From: CALCKW01 sp033852095
GTDB taxonomy: Bacteria; Pseudomonadota; Gammaproteobacteria; CALCKW01
DNA: 7,486 bases
Direction: 5' to 3'
Assembly (NCBI GenBank): GCA_033852095.1
Contig: JAWSVD010000243.1
Location: forward strand, 1 to 7,486
The notes under the pieces were generated by a model. That model was not told where the DNA came from. It did no database searches and saw only the letters and a program-made list of their open reading frames with translations. How positions within the stretch are numbered: position 1 is the first letter of the stretch; each line of letters opens with the position of its first letter. This document shows positions 1 to 5,488 of the stretch, piece after piece. The position numbers were made by a program, and so were the translations under genes.

Positions 1-1
1 G

Positions 2-586
2 CTCTGCAAGCGCCTCAAGGCCCTGCCCATCGAGGCGGTGGTGCGCGGCTACGTGATCGGCTCCGGCTGGCTCGACTACCAGCGCACGGGGTCTATCTGT
101 GGCCACCGGCTGCCCGAGGGACTGCTGCAGGCTGCAAAGCTGGAACAGCCAATCTTCACCCCTGCCACCAAGGCGGACGTGGGCGATCATGACGAGAACA
201 TCGACTTCGAACGCACCATCGAGCTGATCGGTCTGCCGCTCGCCGAGCAGGTGCGCGACACCTCGATCAAGCTCTACCAGCGCGCGGCGGACTACGCCGC
301 CCAACGCGGCATCATCATCGCCGACACCAAGTTCGAGTTCGGTCTGGACGAGAACGATCAGCTGGTGCTGATGGACGAAGTGCTCACCCCTGACTCCTCG
401 CGCTTTTGGCCAGCCGATCAATGGCAGCCCGGCCAGAACCAGCAGAGCTTCGACAAGCAGATACTGCGCGACTACCTCAACACCCTGGATTGGGACAAGA
501 CAGCCCCAGGGCCCGCCCTGCCCACCGAGGTCTTGGAATCAACCATTGCCCGTTACCGCGAGGCACGCGACATTCTAACCAGCTGA
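2..586 (+). CDS. purC: SAICAR synthase (PurC), long form, 5'-truncated by window edge
   Basis: Phosphoribosylaminoimidazole-succinocarboxamide synthase joins CAIR and aspartate with ATP in purine biosynthesis, in the cytoplasm. The frame is open from base 2, so the gene begins before the window; 194 codons and a TGA stop are present. Visible family signatures are KRLKALPIEAVVRGYVIGSG near the start, TPATKADVGDHDENIDF, IIADTKFEFG (nucleotide-site region) and DEVLTPDSSRFWP (substrate site). The C-terminal extension after that motif (DKQILRDYLNT..., then an arginine-rich end) matches the long form of about 290-300 residues also seen in yeast, not the roughly 237-residue E. coli type. About 100 N-terminal residues should lie upstream. 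The GTG at 38 is internal and not the real start. It appears to end its transcription unit, with a hairpin 27 bases past the stop. Identification is secure; only the upstream part is unseen. Confidence 0.97.
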   Translation, partial: LCKRLKALPIEAVVRGYVIGSGWLDYQRTGSICGHRLPEGLLQAAKLEQPIFTPATKADVGDHDENIDFERTIELIGLPLAEQVRDTSIKLYQRAADYAAQRGIIIADTKFEFGLDENDQLVLMDEVLTPDSSRFWPADQWQPGQNQQSFDKQILRDYLNTLDWDKTAPGPALPTEVLESTIARYREARDILTS

Positions 587-612
587 CCGCCGCATCATCT
601 CAGCAGCAAAGA

Positions 613-634
613 GGAAGGGGATTCGTCCCCTTCC
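613..634 (+). terminator. UUCG-capped hairpin after purC (weak terminator candidate)
   Basis: A perfect 9-bp stem, GGAAGGGGA paired with TCCCCTTCC, closes on the very stable TTCG tetraloop 27 bases after the purC stop. No T-tract follows (the next bases are ACACCACAAG), so it is not a canonical rho-independent terminator. It could instead protect the 3' end of the purC message or work with Rho. Confidence 0.5.
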
Positions 635-729
635 ACACCACAAGTGTAAACAAGCGCTTCAGCTGAGCCAGCCAGCCCCAGTGCATCAAGACATAGAATC
701 AGTCGCACTCAAGCCCCTCCCCTCTCTCT

Positions 730-759
730 GTTACACCGTGTTACATCCTGATTCACCGT
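730..759. promoter_or_regulatory. Triple 10-bp direct repeat, OmpR-family operator candidate
   Basis: Three abutting 10-mers are seen: GTTACACCGT (730-739), GTTACATCCT (740-749) and GATTCACCGT (750-759). The exact 10-base spacing places each copy on the same face of the helix, as expected for head-to-tail binding of winged-helix OmpR/PhoB-type regulators. The stretch TACACCGTGTTACA resembles the E. coli RstA box (TACATNTNGTTACA, from memory) at 10 of 12 fixed positions. The last repeat ends 67 bases before the ATG at 827. A possible but poor -10 element (GAGAAT, 787-792) lies between. The obvious candidate regulator is the OmpR-family protein encoded at 2025-2699. Binding is inferred, not shown. 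Confidence 0.5.
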
Positions 760-826
760 CGCAAAGAGTCGCCGGCCGCATGCGCCGAGAATAGCCCTGT
801 CGATCCAAAAATCCAGGAGCCTAGCC

Positions 827-1039
827 ATGCACTGTTCAACCGCGATCATCTCTGCTTTTGCCTCGAATTTCGGCACCACGGCTGGCGCTATTGCGCCCGA
901 CAAGCCCTCACTCACCGAGCCAAAAGCACGGACAGGGCCCACCCGAATTGGCGCCACGAATCTCGAGAAACAGAGCGCATCGGATGCAGACTGTGCAGTG
1001 GTTAATAGCGAAGAAACCACGGCCAGCAACGCCACATGA
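827..1039 (+). CDS. Possible small hypothetical protein (70 aa)
   Basis: I do not recognise this reading frame. In its favour: an AGGAG sequence at 815-819 sits 7 bases before the ATG, and the OmpR-type repeat array lies a plausible promoter distance upstream. The product is rich in Ala, Thr and Ser, with a mildly hydrophobic N-terminal third (about residues 4-23) that lacks the positive charges of a normal signal peptide. The C-terminal half is polar and contains two Cys in total (residues 3 and 56). Against it: there is no recognisable family, composition is low-complexity, and a 130-codon minus-strand frame (709-1101) covers the same DNA. The plus-strand frame is preferred because the minus one has no ribosome binding site. 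Treat as tentative. Confidence 0.33.
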   Translation: MHCSTAIISAFASNFGTTAGAIAPDKPSLTEPKARTGPTRIGATNLEKQSASDADCAVVNSEETTASNAT

Positions 1040-1046
1040 GCGCAGT

Positions 1047-1060
1047 GCCGCTTATGCGGC
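1047..1060 (+). other. Short GC-rich hairpin after the 70-codon frame
   Basis: GCCGC and GCGGC form a 5-bp stem with loop TTAT, 8 bases after the TGA of the small frame. No T-tract follows. It could mark the 3' end of that frame, but a stem this short can arise by chance. Confidence 0.25.
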
Positions 1061-1066
1061 GGGACC

Positions 1067-1095
1067 TTGCACGTTATTTCTACAAGCATTATTCC
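1067..1095 (+). promoter_or_regulatory. Possible sigma-70 promoter for the membrane protein gene
   Basis: TTGCAC (1067-1072) and TATTCC (1090-1095) are separated by 17 bases. The -35 element is good, while the -10 element matches consensus at only three of six bases. Transcription would start near 1102, leaving a leader of about 20 bases that contains the AGGGAG ribosome binding site. Confidence 0.28.
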
Positions 1096-1121
1096 ACGCA
1101 TGAAAAAGGGAGCATCAGCTC

Positions 1122-1562
1122 ATGCAGCAAAGCGCTAAGACATACAGAGATCTGGTTGCCCAAGGCTGGGCTGGCATGCTGTTCTTACTGCTGACAATGC
1201 TCATCGCAGATATAATCGAACTGGCCATGCAGGGAGACTACGGCAGAACCTCAGTGCATTTGCTAAAAGACCCAGGAATTGTTGGGCTCTGGTTTCTGTC
1301 ATGTTTAATCTGCGTGAATGTATTGGCACAAATGGCGATACGCGCCACCCCTGAAAACAAATACCGTACGTGGATTTTGATACTCACCGCAGCTTATGGG
1401 GTGTTTTTCCTTGCGCACCAGATCGTGCACCTGCAATCCGGCGAAGGTTTTGACATCCATTTCATACTGGACATTACGCACCACACACTGGCGGCCTGGG
1501 CATCTTGGGCGGCATTTAAATGGTCCCGACTGCCCACTGCAGAAACGACCTTATGCCCTTGA
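1122..1562 (+). CDS. Four-helix, His-rich integral membrane protein of unknown function (146 aa)
   Basis: I do not recognise a named family. AGGGAG (1107-1112) lies 9 bases before the ATG, which supports the start. Four hydrophobic segments are evident, at about residues 15-37, 53-73, 84-104 and 113-134, with polar loops between them, so it should be an inner-membrane protein. Helices 3 and 4 carry clustered histidines: H99 and H103 in AHQIVHL, H113, and H120-H121 in LDITHH, along with acidic D111 and D117. This pattern would suit metal or haem coordination in the membrane, but that is inference. It reads like a genuine coding sequence: membrane-type composition, a good ribosome binding site, and no competing frame of similar quality. 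It lies between the OmpR-type repeat array and a two-component pair, so it could be a target or accessory of that system. A terminator-like hairpin lies about 200 bases downstream, so it is probably transcribed apart from the regulator genes. Confidence 0.8.
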   Translation: MQQSAKTYRDLVAQGWAGMLFLLLTMLIADIIELAMQGDYGRTSVHLLKDPGIVGLWFLSCLICVNVLAQMAIRATPENKYRTWILILTAAYGVFFLAHQIVHLQSGEGFDIHFILDITHHTLAAWASWAAFKWSRLPTAETTLCP

Positions 1563-1756
1563 TGACAGAACACCGAAGGCGTCACTCAGACGGCCCCTCA
1601 CCCCATAAACGCATCGAAGGCTTTGCTTCAAGAACAGCGCAGTGGCAAGCTAAACAACACGGCATCGTTTTTTGCAAGCGAGCACGGCTTACACTTAGAG
1701 GCGCGGAACAAGCACTGGCAACTTGCGCGACGCAAATGAATTCGAATACACACAGG

Positions 1757-1785
1757 TGCAAGCTTCTTCACAGGCTTGCATTTTA
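1757..1785 (+). terminator. Probable rho-independent terminator
   Basis: TGCAAGC (1757-1763) pairs perfectly with GCTTGCA (1774-1780) across a 10-base loop, and TTTTA follows directly. This suits an end for transcripts of the membrane protein gene and would insulate the two-component genes from it. The stem is short (7 bp) and the loop large, so efficiency may be modest. Confidence 0.55.
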
Positions 1786-1912
1786 TCACTGAGCCTCAGT
1801 ACTCAGACAGCATGATAAATTGGGATGCAGTGGCTATGAGAATACTTTTTGTATTGGGTGGGAACCTTGGTGTTAAGCACAACATCGACCCTCAACAACC
1901 ACCCTTCGGGAG

Positions 1913-1914
1913 NN
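1913..1914. other. Two undetermined bases (NN)
   Basis: The sequence reads NN at these positions, just after CCCTTCGGGAG. This marks a low-quality call or a contig join in the assembly. It falls outside any gene I accept, although it interrupts the open frame that runs into the response regulator from upstream. Confidence 0.99.
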
Positions 1915-2024
1915 CTGCGTTACAGCCCTCGAAAAGAGCCAGCCACTCCCTTCGGCCTGCGCCTTGCGAAAACACAACAGAGACACTCTGTACCCGCAAT
2001 TTCCACACTGTCAGAGCACTAGCT

Positions 2025-2699
2025 ATGCTGCATGCACTACTGATTGACGATGATCAAAAGCTCGGCCCCCTGCTAGCCGAGTACTGCGAGCGCTACGGCA
2101 TACGTGTTTCGATAGCGCTGCGGCCCTCAACGGCCTTGCAACTGATAGCAGAGACCGATTTTGATGCGCTGATACTCGACGTGATGCTGCCGGAGATGGA
2201 CGGCTTCGAGCTCTGCCGCACCATCCGCCAGAACAACGATATCCCGATCATCATGCTCACGGCGCGCGGCGAGGTGACGGATCGCATCGTCGGCCTGGAG
2301 CTGGGCGCTGACGACTACCTGCCCAAGCCCTTTGAACCGCGCGAGCTGGTGGCCCGTGTGCACGCCATCGCCAAACGCAAGCCTGCGGGGCCGGCGGACA
2401 GCAAGCAGATGCATTTCGAGAGTCTGTCGATCGACAAATCTAGACGACAGGTCAGTGTCGGCGAAAAGGCCATCGAGCTGACCACCATGGAATACCAGCT
2501 GTTGTTGCTGCTGGCCGAGAGCCCGGGCAAAGATTTCTCTCGCGACGACATTCTGAACCGGCTCAAAGGCACAGAGACGGAATTGTTCAGCCGCTCCGTT
2601 GATATCTTGGTAAGCCGACTGCGCACCAAGCTAAAACCTGCCGCGCCCATAAAAACGGTGTACGGCTCGGGCTACGCCTTTGTGGACGGCAGCCGATGA
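2025..2699 (+). CDS. OmpR-family response regulator (CpxR/RstA-like, 224 aa)
   Basis: A cytoplasmic transcription factor that should be phosphorylated by the kinase encoded next to it. Residues 1-115 form a receiver domain: acidic pocket D8/D9, phospho-acceptor D52 in LILDVMLPEMDG, conserved T79 in MLTARG, and K101 in the LPKPF motif. Residues about 128-222 form the OmpR/PhoB winged-helix DNA-binding domain (ELTTMEYQLLLLLAESPG, RSVDILVSRLRTKL, IKTVYGSGYAF). The stretch IIMLTARGEVTDRIVGLELG closely recalls CpxR, while the FESLSID...LNRLKG region recalls RstA, so I leave the gene unnamed. The ATG at 2025 is chosen because the receiver domain begins right there. The frame is open further upstream to 1776, but that part is not protein-like and holds NN. 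The ribosome binding site is weak. The stop overlaps the kinase start by four bases (ATGA), which points to translational coupling. Confidence 0.95.
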   Translation: MLHALLIDDDQKLGPLLAEYCERYGIRVSIALRPSTALQLIAETDFDALILDVMLPEMDGFELCRTIRQNNDIPIIMLTARGEVTDRIVGLELGADDYLPKPFEPRELVARVHAIAKRKPAGPADSKQMHFESLSIDKSRRQVSVGEKAIELTTMEYQLLLLLAESPGKDFSRDDILNRLKGTETELFSRSVDILVSRLRTKLKPAAPIKTVYGSGYAFVDGSR

Positions 2700-4078
2700 G
2701 TGCAGCACTGAAACGGCTGCGCGAATCACTCACCGCACGACTGCTGTTGGTTTTTGTCTTTGTCTGCCTGTGCATGCTGGCGCTCATTGCGGTGACCATT
2801 GCGCACGGCTTTGGCAGCAGCTGGGACAGCGGTATCAAACCGCATTTACGCCAATATGTAGAGTACATAATCCAGGATATCGGCAGCCCACCCAATCTGC
2901 AACGCGCGCAAAAACTGTCCGATTCGCTGCCTCTCACTGTGTACATTGAAGGGCCTGGCACAGCGCACTCAGCCACAGGGAATCTGCTACAGACGGGCGA
3001 ATTCAAATTCGAGCAGGACCAATACCAATGGCGCAACCACGGTATTGACAGCACCGGGTTCTTTCAATTGGGAAGTCATTTCAGCTTTGGCGAGATCAAT
3101 GGCCACCCCGCACTTCGTAGTCAGAACGGTGATCACACGGTTTATTACGAAGTATTGAGCGGTGAATCCGCCAGAAAAAAAGCCCGTTTCATCTGGTTTG
3201 CTCTGACTTGTCTTGTCGCTATTCTTGGCATCGCCTATTTTTTATTACAACGCATGCTCAAACCGGTGCAAGACATTACACGCGGAGTCGATCAGATGGG
3301 ACAGGGGCACCTTAGCTACCGTGTGCCAGTGCGCGCACCCAATGATCTGGGCCAGCTCGCCACTGCCATCAATACAATGGCGGGTGACATTGAGAACATG
3401 CTGGATGCCAAGCGGCAATTGTTGCTCGCACTTAGCCACGAGTTGCGCTCCCCGCTGACTCGGGCAAAAATCGCGACCCAACTGCTGGAGGATTCGCGCA
3501 ACAAATTTGCTATTGAAGACGATATTCGGGAAATGGAATCACTGATCTCCGAGATCCTCGAAGCGGAGCGCATGAACTCCTCACACACCAGCTTACACCG
3601 CAGCCCTACCGATATCGCACAGCTGGTAGACGATGTGCGGCACGAACTGCACGCCGAAGGCGTTACCGTGCACATGCCCACAGTCATTCCGCTGCTGCCG
3701 GTGGACGACACCCGACTGCGACTGCTGCTGCGGAATCTGATCAAAAACGCACTGACACACGGTGGACAAGCGGAACCACCACCTTCTATCGAACTGCTGT
3801 TTGATAACACAAGCCTGTCCATCACTGTTCGAGATCACGGCGCGGGCATAGACGCGGAGCACTTGACGAGAATCACCGAGCCCTTCTACCGCGCCGACCC
3901 CTCTCGCACCCGTGCTACTGGCGGCTTTGGGCTGGGCCTCTACCTGTGCAAAAAAATTGCCGAGGCTCATGGCGGCGAACTGCGCATTGTCAGCAAAAAA
4001 GGTGAAGGCTGCAGCGTCACCGCGATACTCAATTGCAACGATCAGCCACAGCCAGCGAAAACGCCAAGCAAACCCTGA
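2696..4078 (+). CDS. Membrane sensor histidine kinase (CpxA/RstB-like, 460 aa)
   Basis: Inner-membrane sensor that should autophosphorylate on histidine and pass phosphate to D52 of the regulator encoded just upstream. Order of parts: transmembrane helix 1 at about residues 15-37; periplasmic sensor region about 38-162, which I cannot assign to a known sensor fold; transmembrane helix 2 at about 163-185; HAMP linker about 187-239; dimerisation and phosphoacceptor helix with H248 in ALSHELRSPLTR; and an ATPase domain with N-box N347/N351 (RNLIKNALTHGG), G1 box D380-HGAG, F-box FYRADPSR and G2 box GFGLGLYLC (410-418). All catalytic motifs are intact. The ATG overlaps the regulator's TGA, so the two are co-translated. 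A short polar tail rich in Pro, Gln and Lys ends the protein. The signal is unknown; by analogy with CpxA and RstB it may report an envelope or ionic stress. Confidence 0.95.
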   Translation: MSAALKRLRESLTARLLLVFVFVCLCMLALIAVTIAHGFGSSWDSGIKPHLRQYVEYIIQDIGSPPNLQRAQKLSDSLPLTVYIEGPGTAHSATGNLLQTGEFKFEQDQYQWRNHGIDSTGFFQLGSHFSFGEINGHPALRSQNGDHTVYYEVLSGESARKKARFIWFALTCLVAILGIAYFLLQRMLKPVQDITRGVDQMGQGHLSYRVPVRAPNDLGQLATAINTMAGDIENMLDAKRQLLLALSHELRSPLTRAKIATQLLEDSRNKFAIEDDIREMESLISEILEAERMNSSHTSLHRSPTDIAQLVDDVRHELHAEGVTVHMPTVIPLLPVDDTRLRLLLRNLIKNALTHGGQAEPPPSIELLFDNTSLSITVRDHGAGIDAEHLTRITEPFYRADPSRTRATGGFGLGLYLCKKIAEAHGGELRIVSKKGEGCSVTAILNCNDQPQPAKTPSKP

Positions 4079-4130
4079 GATTCACTGAAATCACACAGAG
4101 TACGATCGCAAATACCTTTGGAAAACGGGC

Positions 4131-4171
4131 AATAAAAAGCCCCACCACACAATCAATGTGGCGGGGCCTTA
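4131..4171. terminator. Bidirectional terminator between converging kinase and fba genes
   Basis: GCCCC-A-CCACA (4139-4149) pairs with TGTGG-C-GGGGC (4157-4167) around a 7-base loop, with a single A/C mismatch. Read on the minus strand the stem is followed by TTTTTATT, a strong ending for fba transcripts. Read on the plus strand it is followed by CTTATT, weaker but usable for the response regulator-kinase operon. Its position between converging genes supports the call. Confidence 0.85.
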
Positions 4172-4193
4172 TTAAGCAAACTGCAATCGCTGT

Positions 4194-5258
4194 TTATTTC
4201 ACCGAGGGATCGAGCTGCCCGGATTTATAACGCACCGCCATGTCTTCGAGTTTCATGCCCTTCATTTTCGATGCATTGCCCGCTGTGCCAAACGCTTCGT
4301 AGCGGTTGATGCTGATGTCGCGCATGGCGTCTTTGGCCGCGACCAAGTATTTGCGCGGATCAAACTCAGACGGTTTGTCGTGGAAAAAGCGCCGAATCGC
4401 GCCAGTCGAGGCCATGCGCAAATCCGTGTCGATGTTCACTTTACGCACACCGTACTTGATGCCTTCTTGAATCTCTTCGACTGGCACGCCGTAGGTCTCG
4501 CCCATCTCGCCGCCGTACTCATTGATCACTTTCAGCCACTCCTGCGGCACTGATGACGAACCGTGCATGACAAGGTGTGTATCGGGGATGCGCGCATTGA
4601 TTTCTTTGATGCGCTGAATGGACAGGATGTCGCCGGTGGGCGGACGGGTGAACTTGTAGGCGCCGTGCGATGTCCCGATGGCGATGGCCAGGGCATCCAC
4701 ACCCGTTGCCTTCACAAAGGCAGCGGCTTCTTCGGGGTCGGTCAGCAGCTGGTCCTCACTGAGCACACCCTCTGCACCAGAGCCGTCTTCTTCACCGGCC
4801 ATGCCTGTCTCCAAAGAGCCGAGTATACCCAGCTCGCCTTCTACGGAGACGCCGATCGCGTGCGCCATTTCCACCACGCGGCGCGTGGTGCTGGAGTTGT
4901 AGTCAAAATCGGCGGGCGTCTTCATGTCTTCGTGCAATGAGCCGTCCATCATCACCGAGCTGAAACCCAGCGCCATTGCCTGCTGACAGACATCCGGGGA
5001 TGCACCGTGATCTTGGTGCATGCAGACGGGGATGTGCGGAAACTCTTCGATTGCCGCCAAAATCAGGTGACGCAGGAAGGGAGCACCTGCGTATTTTCGC
5101 GCCCCTGCAGAGGCCTGCACAATCACCGGAGAATCCGTCTTGTCGGCGGCCTCCATGATGGCGCGGATCTGCTCGAGATTGTTCACATTAAAAGCTGGCA
5201 CGCCGTAGCCGTACTCGGCAGCGTGGTCCAGCATTTGTCGCATTGAAATTAAAGCCAT
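4194..5258 (-). CDS. fba: Class II fructose-1,6-bisphosphate aldolase (354 aa)
   Basis: Zinc-dependent enzyme that reversibly cleaves fructose 1,6-bisphosphate into dihydroxyacetone phosphate and glyceraldehyde 3-phosphate; in organisms with a Calvin cycle it also acts on sedoheptulose bisphosphate. The class II signature is complete: MHQDHG at residues 80-85 (catalytic D83 and metal ligand H84), the GVSVEGELG region (136-144), metal ligand H198 in GTSHG, H232 in MHGSSS, and the NIDTD phosphate-site motif (275-279). Length and the MALISMRQMLDHAAEYGYGV start fit the CbbA/Fba type of proteobacteria, so the first ATG is kept although its ribosome binding site is weak. It is the last gene of the tkt-pgk-fba block and is followed by a strong terminator. 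A 228-base spacer with a terminator-like hairpin separates it from pgk, so it may also have its own promoter. Whether it serves glycolysis only cannot be read from this window. Confidence 0.97.
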   Translation of the reverse strand: MALISMRQMLDHAAEYGYGVPAFNVNNLEQIRAIMEAADKTDSPVIVQASAGARKYAGAPFLRHLILAAIEEFPHIPVCMHQDHGASPDVCQQAMALGFSSVMMDGSLHEDMKTPADFDYNSSTTRRVVEMAHAIGVSVEGELGILGSLETGMAGEEDGSGAEGVLSEDQLLTDPEEAAAFVKATGVDALAIAIGTSHGAYKFTRPPTGDILSIQRIKEINARIPDTHLVMHGSSSVPQEWLKVINEYGGEMGETYGVPVEEIQEGIKYGVRKVNIDTDLRMASTGAIRRFFHDKPSEFDPRKYLVAAKDAMRDISINRYEAFGTAGNASKMKGMKLEDMAVRYKSGQLDPSVK

Positions 5259-5278
5259 GGTTATTTATCTCACTGTGT

Positions 5279-5296
5279 GCGCTGCCGAAACAGCGC
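5279..5296 (-). other. Small hairpin in the fba leader
   Basis: GCGCTG and CAGCGC form a perfect 6-bp stem with a 6-base loop, 20 bases before the fba start codon. It could influence mRNA stability or processing of a pgk-fba transcript. No T-tract follows, so it is not a terminator. Confidence 0.4.
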
Positions 5297-5370
5297 CGAT
5301 AATAATTTGATTGGCAGGGCTATTCGCCGGTTCAATCTTCGCGTCTTCATCTCATCCCATAAAAACGCGT

Positions 5371-5426
5371 CAAAAACAGCGGCGGAGTACACCCGGCGAT
5401 CTCTCGCTGAACACACCGGCTCCGCC
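5371..5426 (-). terminator. Terminator or attenuator candidate between pgk and fba
   Basis: On the minus strand GGCGGAG (5420-5426) pairs with CTCCGCC (5381-5387). Just inside, a CCGG on each side can extend the stem with a small bulge, and the structure is followed by GCTGTTTTTG. Stem plus T-run suits partial termination after pgk or attenuation before fba. The loop is large, so strength is uncertain. Confidence 0.45.
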
Positions 5427-5460
5427 ACCCCAGAAGCCCACTCAGGTACTCAGGGCCACA

Positions 5461-5488
5461 CCTGCCGAGGCAGGAGGCACCGCCTCCT
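5461..5488 (-). repeat. Two overlapping hairpins at the pgk stop codon
   Basis: AGGAGGC (5472-5478) and GCCTCCT (5482-5488) form a perfect 7-bp stem with a 3-base loop that overlaps the pgk TAG stop (5487-5489). A second stem, CCTGC and GCAGG (5461-5474), shares bases 5472-5474 with it, so the two cannot form together. The AGGAGGC/GCCTCCT arms recur at 6923-6951, after tkt, which suggests a small extragenic palindrome family or 3'-end stabiliser. Confidence 0.5.

Larger units (their letters stand above)
1563..2024. other. Gene-free stretch upstream of the response regulator
   Basis: This 462-base stretch has open frames, but none with a ribosome binding site or protein-like sequence. It contains a terminator-like hairpin (1757-1785), a short palindrome ACTGAGCCTCAGT (1788-1800), two undetermined bases (1913-1914) and a lone GTTACA (1919-1924) about 100 bases before the regulator start. 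I found no convincing promoter for the two-component genes. It may be a long untranslated leader, and the unresolved bases limit what can be said. Confidence 0.6.

Noticed and set aside
709..1101. 130-codon minus-strand frame covering the repeat array and the small plus-strand frame
   Set aside because: Its N-terminal region has a hydrophobic stretch, but there is no ribosome binding site before either early ATG, no recognisable family, and it would read through the operator-like repeats.
858..1103. 81-codon plus-strand frame overlapping the 70-codon candidate
   Set aside because: No ribosome binding site; the product is rich in Pro, Arg and His with no protein-like pattern, typical of an out-of-frame reading of GC-rich DNA.
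1520..1792. 90-codon frame at the end of the membrane protein gene
   Set aside because: Overlaps the accepted gene, has no ribosome binding site, and runs into the terminator-like hairpin at 1757-1785.
1776..2024. N-terminal extension of the response regulator
   Set aside because: The frame is open, but the receiver domain begins at 2025, the upstream translation is not protein-like, and it contains undetermined bases.
5299..5304. TATTAT on the minus strand as a -10 box for fba
   Set aside because: No acceptable -35 sequence 16-18 bases upstream and no extended -10 (TGN).
5368..5373. TTGACG on the minus strand as a -35 box for fba
   Set aside because: The sequences 16-18 bases downstream (GATGAA, ATGAAG, TGAAGA) do not resemble a -10 box.
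5440..5455. Tandem ACTCAGGT / ACTCAGGG
   Set aside because: Only two short imperfect copies; too little to call a repeat array.
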